A stretch of DNA of 64,000 bases from Streptomyces griseiscabiei (GTDB taxonomy: Bacteria; Actinomycetota; Actinomycetes; Streptomycetales; Streptomycetaceae). Each line of letters opens with the position of its first letter. Position 1 is the first letter of the stretch. Positions 8,370-16,503 of this stretch are shown one piece after another. The stretch is from positions 2,604,001 to 2,668,000 of the forward strand of contig NZ_JAGJBZ010000002.1 of the NCBI RefSeq assembly GCF_020010925.1, written 5' to 3'. Position numbers and translations under genes: made by a program. The notes below the pieces were generated by a model. It was not told where the DNA came from. It ran no database searches and saw only the letters and a program-made list of their open reading frames with translations.

Positions 8370-8558
8370 TCAGGCCTCGATCCGGATGGCCTGCAGCGGA
8401 CAGACGTCGGCGGCTTCCTCGACCTCGTCGAGCAGCGCGTCGTCGGGGTCGCTGACATAGGCCAGGCGCCCGTTCCCGTCGAGCTGGAAGACGTCGGGGG
8501 CGGCGAAGACACACTGCCCGTGGTCCTGGCACTTGTTCATGTCGACGACGACCTTCAT
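8370..8558 (-). CDS. Small 3Fe-4S-type ferredoxin
   Basis: The 62-residue protein has Cys in CQDHGQC (residues about 10-16) and VCPLQAI near the end, i.e. a C-x5-C ... C-P pattern with His where a fourth cluster Cys would be. This is typical of actinobacterial 3Fe-4S ferredoxins serving P450s. An ATG with GGAGGT four bases upstream fixes the start; longer in-frame starts overlap the operator at 8574-8587. It is the first gene of the leftward operon and electron donor for the P450, reduced by the next gene's product. Confidence 0.92.
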   Translation of the reverse strand: MKVVVDMNKCQDHGQCVFAAPDVFQLDGNGRLAYVSDPDDALLDEVEEAADVCPLQAIRIEA

Positions 8559-8723
8559 GGTGACCTCCAACTCGTTTGGCTTCAAACAACATAGGAAGTC
8601 GCCCACCCCTGGTCAATACCTGTCCAGGTGGATAATTTTTCTGTCCGACCCCCTTGCGGGCCGCTGTGGTCGTTCTTATCGTTTGGCACCAAACAACTGG
8701 TCCGAGCCGCCGAGGAGACAACG
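8559..8723. promoter_or_regulatory. Divergent promoter region with two operator palindromes
   Basis: This 165-bp gap separates the leftward ferredoxin operon from the rightward glutamine-synthetase-like gene. It holds GTTTGGCTTCAAAC at 8574-8587 and GTTTGGCACCAAAC at 8681-8694, one for each arm. Both are followed by AAC and resemble the site at 2112-2125. GAGGAG at 8712-8717 is the ribosome-binding site of the rightward gene. Coordinated repression by one regulator is the simplest reading. Confidence 0.7.
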
Positions 8724-10094
8724 GTGAGCGCATCCGAAACACCGGCCGTCAGGCACCAAGCCGTCGCGCACCACCAGGAGCGGCTGGCCGCCGAGGGCAT
8801 CGACGTGGTCCGGGTGACCTATCCGGACCTGATCGGCACCGACCGGGCCCGTGACGTGCTGCTGGAGCAGCTGCCGACGGCGTGCGAACACGGCCTCGCC
8901 TTCTGCAAGGCCGTCTACCACACCTCGCCGCAGGGCGATGTCGTCCCCGTCGCGGGCGGTCTGGACGCCGGACTGCCGGACATCCACGTCCGCCCGGACC
9001 TCGACACCCTGGTCGCCCTGCCCTGGGAGCCCGGCGTCGCCACCTGTCTCGGCGAGACCATCGACCCGGCCACCGGGGCACCCGCCCCCGAGTCCCCCCG
9101 GGACCTGCTGCGCTCGGTGCTCGCCCGCTGCGCCGAACAGGGCCTGCGCCCGGTGGTCGGCCCCGAGCTCGAATACTTCCTCTGCGACGAGGACCCCGGC
9201 TCCCCGAGCGGCTGGAAGCGCTACTCCGGCGCCGCCGGCGTCGTCTACACCGCCGGTCTGCGCGCCGACCCCGACAACCACCTCCTGCGCACCCTGCGCC
9301 AGCTCCGCGATCTGCGCATCGGGGTCACCAACGGCAACCACGAGTTCGACGGCGGCCAGTTCGAGATCAACCTCACCCACTCCGAGGCCCTCAGCGCCGC
9401 CGACCGCTCCTTCCGCTTCAAGGCCGCCGTCAAGGAACTTGCGCGCAAGGAGGGCCGCCTCGCCACCTTCATGGCCCGGCCCTTCAACGACGCGGGCGGC
9501 TCCGGCTTCCACCTCCACCTCTCCTGCGACGACGAGCAGGGGAACAACGCCTTCGACGACCCCGAGGGCCGGTACGGGCTGTCCACGACCGCCCGGCACG
9601 CCATCGCCGGTGTCCTCGCCCACGCCCCGGCCCTCGCCGCCCTCGCCAACCCCACCGTCAACTCCTACAAGCGCTTCGGCCCGGACACCCTCGCCCCCTG
9701 GCTGATCGACTGGGGCCTGGACAACCGCAGCGCCATGGTCCGCATCCCGCCCGAGCGCGGCTTGGGCGCCCGCCTCGAACTGCGCCTCGGCGACGCCGGC
9801 GCCAACCCGTATCTGCTGATCGCCGGCACCATCGCCGCCGCGCTGCTCGGGGTGCTGGCGGGCGAGGAACCCGCCGCCCCCCTGGAGGGCTACGGCTACG
9901 ACACCGCCCGCGCGGCCGTCCTGCCGATGAGCCTGCCCGCCGCTCTCGACGCGCTGGAGGCGGACACCGCACTCACCGAGATCCTCGGCAAGGACTTCAC
10001 CACCTCGTACCTCACCTACAAGCGCGACGAGGTCGCACGCTTCCAACGGCACGTCACCGACTGGGAGTTCACCGAGTACGCCTACCACCTGTGA
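8724..10094 (+). CDS. Glutamine-synthetase-like ligase (probable gamma-glutamylamide synthetase)
   Basis: The 456-residue protein keeps the GS catalytic landmarks: metal ligands in GPELEYF (about residues 147-152), GGQFEIN (Glu214), GSGFHLHLS (His263/265), NSYKRF, NRSAMVRIP and the LELR glutamate near 352. It lacks the conserved N-terminal GS stretches of true GlnA and resembles PuuA/GlnA3/GlnA4-type enzymes that join glutamate to an amine using ATP. The GTG at 8724 was chosen because GAGGAG lies six bases upstream and the operator would lie inside a longer version. A P450 gene follows 20 bp later. With the permease and PuuC-like dehydrogenase it suggests a gamma-glutamyl amine pathway; the amine is unknown, aromatic by context. 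Confidence 0.85.
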   Translation: MSASETPAVRHQAVAHHQERLAAEGIDVVRVTYPDLIGTDRARDVLLEQLPTACEHGLAFCKAVYHTSPQGDVVPVAGGLDAGLPDIHVRPDLDTLVALPWEPGVATCLGETIDPATGAPAPESPRDLLRSVLARCAEQGLRPVVGPELEYFLCDEDPGSPSGWKRYSGAAGVVYTAGLRADPDNHLLRTLRQLRDLRIGVTNGNHEFDGGQFEINLTHSEALSAADRSFRFKAAVKELARKEGRLATFMARPFNDAGGSGFHLHLSCDDEQGNNAFDDPEGRYGLSTTARHAIAGVLAHAPALAALANPTVNSYKRFGPDTLAPWLIDWGLDNRSAMVRIPPERGLGARLELRLGDAGANPYLLIAGTIAAALLGVLAGEEPAAPLEGYGYDTARAAVLPMSLPAALDALEADTALTEILGKDFTTSYLTYKRDEVARFQRHVTDWEFTEYAYHL

Positions 10095-10114
10095 CGCCCG
10101 GGAGAACCACCACC

Positions 10115-11419
10115 ATGACCACTTCCGCCCACCTTCCCACCGCCTTCGCCCGCGAGGCCGTGGAAGAGCCCATGCCGCTGGACGACGTAAACCTCGCCGA
10201 CCTCGACAACTTCACCGACGGCATCACACCGTGGCGCATGTTCCACACCCTGCGCCACCACGACCCCGTGCACTGGCAGCCCGAGGAGGCCCCCAACTCC
10301 GGCTTCTGGTCGGTCACCCGGCACGCCGACATCGCCACCGTCGACCGCGACGCCGAGACCTTCACCTCCACGAAGTTCGTCAACCTCGAAGAGGTCGACG
10401 ACGACCAGATCAGGACCCGCGCCTCCATCCTCGAACTGGACGGCGTCCGCCACCGCGCCCTGCGCAGCCTGCTCCAGCGCCAGTTCGGCGCCAACGTCAT
10501 CAACAGCTACGCCGACTTCCTGCGCGGCCTCACCGCCACCACCCTCGACACCGCCCTCGCCAAGGGCACCTTCGACTTCGTCGCCGACGTCTCCGCGGAC
10601 TTCCCCATCAACGTCCTCGCCCGACTCCTCGACGTCCCCCCGGAGGACAACCAGAAGCTCATCGACTGGGGCAACCGCATCATCGGCAACACCGACCCCG
10701 ACTACGCCGACGTCCTGCTCGGCAGCGCGGAGAGCGAGCAGTACAAGCATCTGCCCTTCCGCTCGCCCGCCTCCCTCGAAGTCTTCGAGTACGGCCGTGA
10801 ACTGGCCCGGCAGCGCCGCGGCGGCGACGGCACCGACCTGGTCTCCCGGCTCGTCAACACCACCCCGCGCGACGGGGTCCCGCTCTCCGCGCAGGACTTC
10901 GACAACTACTTCCTGCTGCTCGTCGTCGCCGGCAACGAGACCACCCGCCACACCATCACCCACTCCATGCTGGCCCTGCTCCAGCACCCCGAGCAGCTCG
11001 CCCGCCTCCAGGAGGACCCCTCCCTGATCCCGCTGGCGACCGAGGAGTTCCTGCGCTGGGCGTCCCCCGTCTACCACTTCCGCCGCACCGCGACCCGTGA
11101 CGTCGACCTCGGCGGCAAGCGGATCAAGGAGGGCGACAAGGTCGTCATGTGGTACGCCTCCGGCAACCGCGACGAGGCGGTCTTCGGCGACCCCTACGAC
11201 TTCGACGTGGCCCGCGCCGACAACGACCATGTCACCTTCGGCAAGGGCAGCCCGCACCTGTGCCTGGGCAATCTGCTGGCCCGCACCGAGATCCGCATCA
11301 TGTTCGAGGAGCTGATCCCGCGCCTCGCCGACATCCGCCTCGCCGGCGAGGTGCCCCGCGTCCGCTCCAACTTCGTCAACGGCATCAAGAAACTGCCGGT
11401 CGAGGTCACCCTCGCCTGA
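10115..11419 (+). CDS. Cytochrome P450 (class I, ferredoxin-dependent)
   Basis: The 434-residue soluble P450 has the I-helix LLLVVAGNETTRHT, the ExxR helix in TEEFLRWASP and a haem-ligand loop FGKGSPHLCLGNLLA. This loop has one residue more than the usual FGxGxHxCxG, as seen in CYP124/125/142-like enzymes. GGGAG precedes the ATG by about ten bases. It is expressed with the glutamine-synthetase-like gene, while its ferredoxin and reductase are encoded divergently under a matching operator. It would hydroxylate a pathway compound, possibly making the catechol that the HpaD-like enzyme opens. The P450 identity is certain; the substrate is inferred. Confidence 0.92.
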   Translation: MTTSAHLPTAFAREAVEEPMPLDDVNLADLDNFTDGITPWRMFHTLRHHDPVHWQPEEAPNSGFWSVTRHADIATVDRDAETFTSTKFVNLEEVDDDQIRTRASILELDGVRHRALRSLLQRQFGANVINSYADFLRGLTATTLDTALAKGTFDFVADVSADFPINVLARLLDVPPEDNQKLIDWGNRIIGNTDPDYADVLLGSAESEQYKHLPFRSPASLEVFEYGRELARQRRGGDGTDLVSRLVNTTPRDGVPLSAQDFDNYFLLLVVAGNETTRHTITHSMLALLQHPEQLARLQEDPSLIPLATEEFLRWASPVYHFRRTATRDVDLGGKRIKEGDKVVMWYASGNRDEAVFGDPYDFDVARADNDHVTFGKGSPHLCLGNLLARTEIRIMFEELIPRLADIRLAGEVPRVRSNFVNGIKKLPVEVTLA

Positions 11420-11451
11420 GCGTCGGCCGCCCTCCCCCGGTGCGCCCGCGC

Positions 11452-11472
11452 GCGGCGACTTCACGTCGTCGC
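11452..11472 (+). terminator. Possible terminator after the P450 gene
   Basis: GCGGCGAC and GTCGTCGC can form an eight-bp stem with one G-T wobble around a five-base loop, 33 bases past the stop codon. It would end the two-gene rightward transcript before the flavoprotein gene. Confidence 0.35.
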
Positions 11473-11533
11473 ACGCCTGCCTCCGCTCCTCCTCCGCCGG
11501 TAGCGTGGGACGACGTCGACCTGAGGTGGGGCC

Positions 11534-12694
11534 ATGCGGGCGATCGTCGTGGGGGCGGGCATCGGCGGACTGGCCGCGACCCTGAGTCTGCGGCACGCCG
11601 GGTGCGAGGTGACCCTGGTCGAGCAGGCGCCGCGCTTCACCGAGATCGGCGCCGGTATCCAGCTGGCGCCGAACGCCACCCGCGTCCTGCGCCGGCTCGG
11701 CGTCCTCGACGCGGTCGACGCCCGGTCCTCCCGGCCGTCCCGGCTGAGCTTTCGCACCTGGTCCGACGGCGGCGAGATCTGCCACTACGCGCTGGGCCGC
11801 GCGGCCGAGGACGCGTTCGGGGCGCCGTATCTCCAGGTCCACCGGGCCGATCTGCACCAGGCCCTCGCCGCCGCGGTGCCGCCCGCCGCGGTGCGGCTGG
11901 ACACCGTCGCCGTGGGCATCGACCAGGACGACACCTCCGCGCGGGTGACGACGGCCGACGGCGACCGGCTGACGGCGGACCTGGTCGTCGCCGCGGACGG
12001 TATACGATCCGCCGCCCGCCGATGGCTCTTCGGCGCCGACGAGGCGCTGTTCTCGGGGACCGCCGCCTACCGCTCGCTGGTGCCGGCCGAGCGGGTGGCC
12101 GACCTCGACCTCCCGGAGTACGCCCTCTGGCTCGGACCCGGACGGCACGTCGTGCACTACTGGGTACGGGGCGGCGAACTGCTCAACGTCGTGGGCGTCG
12201 TCGGCACCGACGCGGCCCGCGAGTCATGGACCGCCCGCGCCGAGCCGGAGGAGCAACTGCGCGCGTTCGAGGGGTGGGACCCCCGGGTGCGCGACGTCCT
12301 CGGCCGCACCGGCACGGTGCTCCGCCAGGGCATCCACACCCGCGCCCCGCTCGCCCGCTGGAACGTCGGCCGGGTCACGCTGCTCGGCGACAGCGCCCAC
12401 GCCATGGTGCCCTTCCAGGCCCAGGGTGCCGCCCAGGCCCTCGTCGACGCGGCCGTCCTCGGTGACTGCCTCACGGGCGCGGCACCGGCCGACGTGCCCG
12501 ACGCGCTCGACCGGTACGTGCGCCGACGGCTGGCCACCGCCACACGGGTGCAGGCCGGGTCGGCGCGGGCCGGTGAGGACTACCACCTCCCGGACGGGCC
12601 GGAGGCGCTCGCCCGCGACGCCCGGCTGGCCGCGCGGGCGGCGGAGAACGAGTTCGGCCCGCACGCGGGCGCGTGGGGGATCGACGAGGCGTAG
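11534..12694 (+). CDS. Class A flavoprotein monooxygenase (salicylate hydroxylase-like)
   Basis: The 386-residue enzyme has GAGIGGLAATLSLRHAG at the N-terminus for FAD, VVAADGIRSAARRWLFG (DG fingerprint) and GRVTLLGDSAHAMVPFQAQGA (GD motif). This is the single-component FAD/NAD(P)H hydroxylase family that includes salicylate and 3-hydroxybenzoate 6-hydroxylases. It would hydroxylate, sometimes decarboxylatively, an aromatic acid in the cytoplasm. GAGGTG lies just upstream of the ATG. It follows the P450 gene by 114 bp but has no GTTTGGnnCCAAAC site, so it may be regulated separately. Next comes a dicarboxylate transporter, which fits general aromatic/organic acid use. Substrate unknown. Confidence 0.85.
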   Translation: MRAIVVGAGIGGLAATLSLRHAGCEVTLVEQAPRFTEIGAGIQLAPNATRVLRRLGVLDAVDARSSRPSRLSFRTWSDGGEICHYALGRAAEDAFGAPYLQVHRADLHQALAAAVPPAAVRLDTVAVGIDQDDTSARVTTADGDRLTADLVVAADGIRSAARRWLFGADEALFSGTAAYRSLVPAERVADLDLPEYALWLGPGRHVVHYWVRGGELLNVVGVVGTDAARESWTARAEPEEQLRAFEGWDPRVRDVLGRTGTVLRQGIHTRAPLARWNVGRVTLLGDSAHAMVPFQAQGAAQALVDAAVLGDCLTGAAPADVPDALDRYVRRRLATATRVQAGSARAGEDYHLPDGPEALARDARLAARAAENEFGPHAGAWGIDEA

Positions 12695-12767
12695 GCGAGC
12701 GCGCAGGCGGAGACGGCTGTCGGTGGCACGGGGTGTCCTTTTCGGACGAACATCCAATATTTCAGCG

Positions 12768-12843
12768 AGGAGACTCCACGGGGTTCTGTGGAGTCTCCTG
12801 TTGATCCATAGTTACGGGCGTGTTTCGGAAGTCTCCTTCCGAA
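12768..12843. promoter_or_regulatory. Two perfect inverted repeats upstream of dctA
   Basis: AGGAGACTCCAC (12768-12779) and GTGGAGTCTCCT (12788-12799) form a perfect 12-bp stem with an eight-base loop. TTCGGAA (12824-12830) and TTCCGAA (12837-12843) form a second one. Both lie within 105 bp of the GTG start. Neither is followed by a T tract. They could be a terminator for the upstream gene plus an operator, or a leader hairpin for dctA. Confidence 0.5.
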
Positions 12844-12870
12844 TAGCGGAAGAAAGCTCGGAGGAAGCCC

Positions 12871-14373
12871 GTGTCGCTGTCCGTCCCGTCATCGTCACCG
12901 TCCCTGCCACGCCGCGCCGCCCGTCTGCTGCGCACCTCACTGTTCCTTCAGGTCGGCCTCGCCCTGGCGCTCGGGCTTCTCGTGGGACGGCTCTGGCCCG
13001 ATGTGGGCACGGCCGTCCAACCGCTGGGCGACGGCTTCGTGAGGCTCATCAAGGCGGTGATCGCGCCGCTGGTGTTCTGTGTCGTCGTCACCGGCATCGC
13101 CAAGGCCGGGAATCTGCGGGCGTTCGGGCGGATCGGCCTCAAGGCCCTGATCTGGTTCGAGGTGGCGACCACGTTCGCCCTGCTCATCGGCCTGGTCGCG
13201 GGCAACCTCTTCGCCCCGGGCGCCGGGATGAACGTCGACCCGGCCAAGCTCGACGCCGGAGCGGTCGACGACCGGACGGGCGGCGGTTCGCTGCCGTCGA
13301 CCAGTGAGTTCCTGCTGCACGCGCTGCCCGAGAGCGCGGTGGGCGCCTTCGCCGAGAACTCGCTGCTCCAGGTCCTGGTCCTGGCCTGTCTGGTGGGCGC
13401 CGCGCTGCTGCATCTCGGCCACACCAAGGTGCCCAAGATCCTGCCCGCCGTCGAGCAGGCGCAGGAGGTCGTCTTCGCGATCGTCGGCTTCATCATGAAG
13501 CTCGCCCCGCTCGCCGTCTTCGGGGCCACCGCCCACCTCGTCGGGCAGTACGGGCTGGGCGTGATGTCGACGTACGGCAAGCTCATCGCCGTCTGCTACG
13601 GCGTGGCCGCGCTGTTCCTGCTGCTGCTCGCGGTCGTGCTCAAGGCGGTCACCGGGCTGAGCCTGTGGCAGTTCGTCCGCTACACCCGTGAGGAGATGCT
13701 GCTCGCGCTGGGCACCGCCTCCAGCGAGACCGTCATGCCCCGCATGATGCAGAAGCTGCGCCACGCCGGGTGCCGGGACGACGCCGTGGGGCTCGTGGTG
13801 CCCACGGGGTACTCCTTCAACCTCGACGGCGCGTCCATCTACCTCTCCATCGCCACGCTCTTCATCGCCCAGGCCGTCGGCGTCGACCTCACGCTCGGCC
13901 AGCAGGTCACCGTCGTCCTGATGCTGATGCTCACCAGCAAGGGCATGGCGGGCGTCCCCGGTTCGGCCTTCCTCGCCCTCTCCGCGACCGCCTCCGCGCT
14001 CGGGGTCATCCCCGCCGGCGCGGTCGCCCTCCTCCTCGGCGTCGACCGCATCATGGACTCCATGCGCGTCGCCACCAACCTCCTCGGCAACTGCGTCGCC
14101 GCCTTCGGCGTCTCCCGCTGGGAGGGCGCCCTCGACACGGCCCGCGCGAAGAAGGTACTGGGCGGAGAGATGCCCTTCGTGGAGGAGTCGGACGACGAGC
14201 CCCACGGCGAACCGAGCGGCACCGCGGCCGCACCTGAGCCCCTGCCCGCCGCCGGACCGGAGGCCCCGCTCAAGTCCGGCCTCGCGGCCCCGCGCGAGGC
14301 CCTCGTCGGCCCCCGCGAACCCGCCGAGGCCCAGGCCGAGCCGAGCAAGAACCGCCCGCTGGAGACACCTTGA
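12871..14373 (+). CDS. dctA: Proton/sodium:C4-dicarboxylate symporter, DctA type
   Basis: The 500-residue membrane protein belongs to the dicarboxylate/amino acid:cation symporter family. It has FVRLIKAVIAPLVFCVVVTGIA, the serine-rich signature GTASSETVMPRM, VPTGYSFNLDGASIYLS, MLTSKGMAGVPGSAFL and VDRIMDSMRVATNLLGN in the order seen in DctA. It should import succinate, fumarate or malate. GGAGGA lies five bases before the GTG start. After about residue 440 comes a 60-residue Ala/Pro/Glu-rich tail not needed for transport. A perfect 12-bp inverted repeat lies upstream, suggesting transcriptional or leader control. Confidence 0.92.
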   Translation: MSLSVPSSSPSLPRRAARLLRTSLFLQVGLALALGLLVGRLWPDVGTAVQPLGDGFVRLIKAVIAPLVFCVVVTGIAKAGNLRAFGRIGLKALIWFEVATTFALLIGLVAGNLFAPGAGMNVDPAKLDAGAVDDRTGGGSLPSTSEFLLHALPESAVGAFAENSLLQVLVLACLVGAALLHLGHTKVPKILPAVEQAQEVVFAIVGFIMKLAPLAVFGATAHLVGQYGLGVMSTYGKLIAVCYGVAALFLLLLAVVLKAVTGLSLWQFVRYTREEMLLALGTASSETVMPRMMQKLRHAGCRDDAVGLVVPTGYSFNLDGASIYLSIATLFIAQAVGVDLTLGQQVTVVLMLMLTSKGMAGVPGSAFLALSATASALGVIPAGAVALLLGVDRIMDSMRVATNLLGNCVAAFGVSRWEGALDTARAKKVLGGEMPFVEESDDEPHGEPSGTAAAPEPLPAAGPEAPLKSGLAAPREALVGPREPAEAQAEPSKNRPLETP

Positions 14374-14506
14374 GCGGGAGTTCGCCCGGACCTGGCGAAG
14401 TCGTGGGGTCGTGGTCCGCCCGGCGCGGGCGACTTGAGCCACGATTCCCTTCAGGCGTGGCCTCCCCACCGCCCCCGTCCCCAGTCGGCCTCGCCCCCGG
14501 CCGGCC

Positions 14507-15400
14507 TCACCCAACCCCGCCCTCACCCCCGTCCGCCCCGCCCCCTCGGGCGAGTGGCCCCAGGAAGCGGATGTGCGGCCGGTCGGTGGGGCCGGGGCGG
14601 GTGATCGTGGCCCGTACGCCGTAGACGTCGGCGATCAGGGACTCGGTGAGGATGTCGTGGGGGGCGCCGACGGCCACGACGCGGCCCTGTTTCAGGATCA
14701 CCAGCCGGTCGCAGTACATCGCGGCGAGGTTCAGATCGTGCAGGGCGACGACGCTGGTGAGGCGGAGGTCGCCGACCAGGGTCAGCAGGGCCAGCTGGTG
14801 CTGGATGTCGAGGTGGTTGGTGGGCTCGTCCAGGAGCAGCTCGTGCGGCTCCTGGGCCAGGGCGCGGGCGATCTGGACCCGCTGGCGCTCCCCGCCGGAC
14901 AGGGTGTGCCAGGACCGGTGGGCCTTGTCGGTCAGACCGGTGCGGGCCAGCGCCGTACGGACGGCCTCCTCGTCGTCGGCGGCGACGGGCGCCCAGGCCC
15001 GGCGATGCGGGACACGGCCCAGCCGTACGACGTCCAGGACGGTCAACTCGACCTGGGTGTCGGACTGTTGGGCCACCACGGCGATCCGCCGGGCGACCGC
15101 GCGGCGGCCCACCCGGTCGAGCGGCTCGCCGTCGAGGGTGACGACGCCCGAGGCCGGCGCGATGACCCCGGCGAGCAGACGCAGCAGCGTGGACTTGCCC
15201 GAGCCGTTGGGGCCGAGCAGTCCGGTGACGGTCCCGGGACGCGGCGCCAGGCTGACCCCGTCCAGGATCAACGTGCCGTCGGCGCTGCGGGAGACCCGCT
15301 CGGCGCGCAGCCCGGCCGTCCCTGTCGCATCCATCGCATGCATCGCATCCATCGAGTCCGTGGCTTCCACGGCGTCCGTGGTGGCGGCCCGGTCGTTCAT
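14507..15400 (-). CDS. btuD: ABC transporter ATP-binding protein, cobalamin/iron-chelate type
   Basis: The 297-residue ATPase has Walker A GLLGPNGSGKSTLLRLL, Q-loop VVAQQ, the signature LSGGERQRVQIARAL, Walker B HELLLDEPTNHLDI and the switch His in VVALHDLNL, as in FecE/BtuD ATPases. Its ATG overlaps the permease stop (ATGA), and AGGAG lies six bases upstream, so the start is firm despite an odd first 30 residues rich in Asp-Ala-Met from a repeated GCATSCATC pattern. It is the third gene of a substrate-binding protein/permease/ATPase operon that opens with a cobalamin riboswitch. It therefore probably energises vitamin B12 import; the family alone could equally serve ferric siderophores. Confidence 0.85.
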   Translation of the reverse strand: MNDRAATTDAVEATDSMDAMHAMDATGTAGLRAERVSRSADGTLILDGVSLAPRPGTVTGLLGPNGSGKSTLLRLLAGVIAPASGVVTLDGEPLDRVGRRAVARRIAVVAQQSDTQVELTVLDVVRLGRVPHRRAWAPVAADDEEAVRTALARTGLTDKAHRSWHTLSGGERQRVQIARALAQEPHELLLDEPTNHLDIQHQLALLTLVGDLRLTSVVALHDLNLAAMYCDRLVILKQGRVVAVGAPHDILTESLIADVYGVRATITRPGPTDRPHIRFLGPLARGGGADGGEGGVG

Positions 15401-16503
15401 CGGCTGCTCCTGGTCCGGTACATGATGGCGACGAAGGCGGGGACGCCGATGAGGGACGTCACCACACCCACCGGGACCTCCTGCGGATCAAGGACGGTAC
15501 GGGCGAGGGTGTCGACCCACACCAGGAACACCGCCCCGGCCAGGGCGGTGGCCGGCAGCAGCCGTCCGTGCCCGGACCCGGTGAGCGCGCGGGCGGCGTG
15601 CGGCAGGACCAGCCCGACGAAGCCGATCGCCCCGGCCGAGGCGACCAGGGCCGCCGTCAGCAGCGCGGTGACGCACAGCAGGACCAGCCGGGTGCGGGCC
15701 ACGGAGACACCGAGCGAGGCCGCCGCGTCCTGCCCGAACGCGAACGCGTCCAGCGCGTGGCTGTGCCCCAGACAGACCAGCAGCACCACGACCAGCACGG
15801 CCAGACACACCGTCACATCCGTCCAGTCCGCCCCGCTGAGCGAGCCGAGCAGCCAGAACAGCACCGCGCGGGTCGTCTCGGCGTCGGCGGCGGTCATCAC
15901 CATGAAGGAGGTGAGCGCGGAGAACAGCTGCATGGCCGCGACACCGACGAGCACCACGCGGTCCGTGCTGCCGCCCAGCGTCTGGCTGAGCAGCAGCACC
16001 AGCCCGAAGGAGACCACCGCGCCCAGGAACGCGCCCCCGGACACCGACAGCGCACCGCCGCCCACGCCGAGCACCACGACCACGACGGCGCCGGTCGACG
16101 CCCCGGAGGAGACGCCCAGCACGAAGGGATCGGCCAGCGGATTGCGCAGCAGGGACTGCATGACCGCGCCGCACACCGCCAGTCCGGCCCCGCACACGGC
16201 GGCCAGCAGCGTGCGCGGCAGCCGCAGATTCCACACGATGCCGTCCCGGATGGGCGTCAACTCCGTGTGCCCCCAGCCGAGATGGGCGACCACCGTGGAC
16301 CAGACGTCGACCACGCCGATGTCCGCGGGCCCGATGGTGATCGCCACGGCCACGGAGACCGCGAGCGCCACGAGCCCGGCCGTCCACGCCACCGACCGCC
16401 GCAGCACCCGTACGACGAGCGGCGCCGGACCGGCGGTTCCCCCCTTCCCCGCCGTCCCCTTCCCCGCCGTCCCCGTCCGTACGTGGGCCTTTGCACCGGT
16501 CAT
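15397..16503 (-). CDS. btuC: ABC transporter permease, FecCD/BtuC family
   Basis: The 368-residue membrane protein has about ten hydrophobic segments and FecCD landmarks: WNLRLPRTLLAAVCGAGLAV, GAVMQSLLRNPLADPFVLGV, the ATPase-contact loop region with LGVSVARTR and GAIGFVGLVLPHAAR, then QEVPVGVVTSLIGVPAF. It overlaps the binding-protein gene (ATGA at 16500-16503) and the ATPase gene (ATGA at 15397-15400), so the three are translationally coupled. A cobalamin riboswitch upstream of the operon points to B12 as substrate. The first 30 residues are Gly/Thr/Lys-rich with a repeated AGKGT unit. Confidence 0.87.
   Translation of the reverse strand: MTGAKAHVRTGTAGKGTAGKGGTAGPAPLVVRVLRRSVAWTAGLVALAVSVAVAITIGPADIGVVDVWSTVVAHLGWGHTELTPIRDGIVWNLRLPRTLLAAVCGAGLAVCGAVMQSLLRNPLADPFVLGVSSGASTGAVVVVVLGVGGGALSVSGGAFLGAVVSFGLVLLLSQTLGGSTDRVVLVGVAAMQLFSALTSFMVMTAADAETTRAVLFWLLGSLSGADWTDVTVCLAVLVVVLLVCLGHSHALDAFAFGQDAAASLGVSVARTRLVLLCVTALLTAALVASAGAIGFVGLVLPHAARALTGSGHGRLLPATALAGAVFLVWVDTLARTVLDPQEVPVGVVTSLIGVPAFVAIMYRTRSSR

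Noticed and set aside
8724..10094. Housekeeping glutamine synthetase (GlnA)
   Set aside because: The N-terminal region and catabolic neighbours differ from GlnA, and it fits amine-glutamylating paralogues better.
14374..14506. Terminator between the convergent dctA and btuD genes
   Set aside because: Only a weak six-bp stem (TTCGCC/GGCGAA, 14381-14399) is visible, too short to call with confidence.
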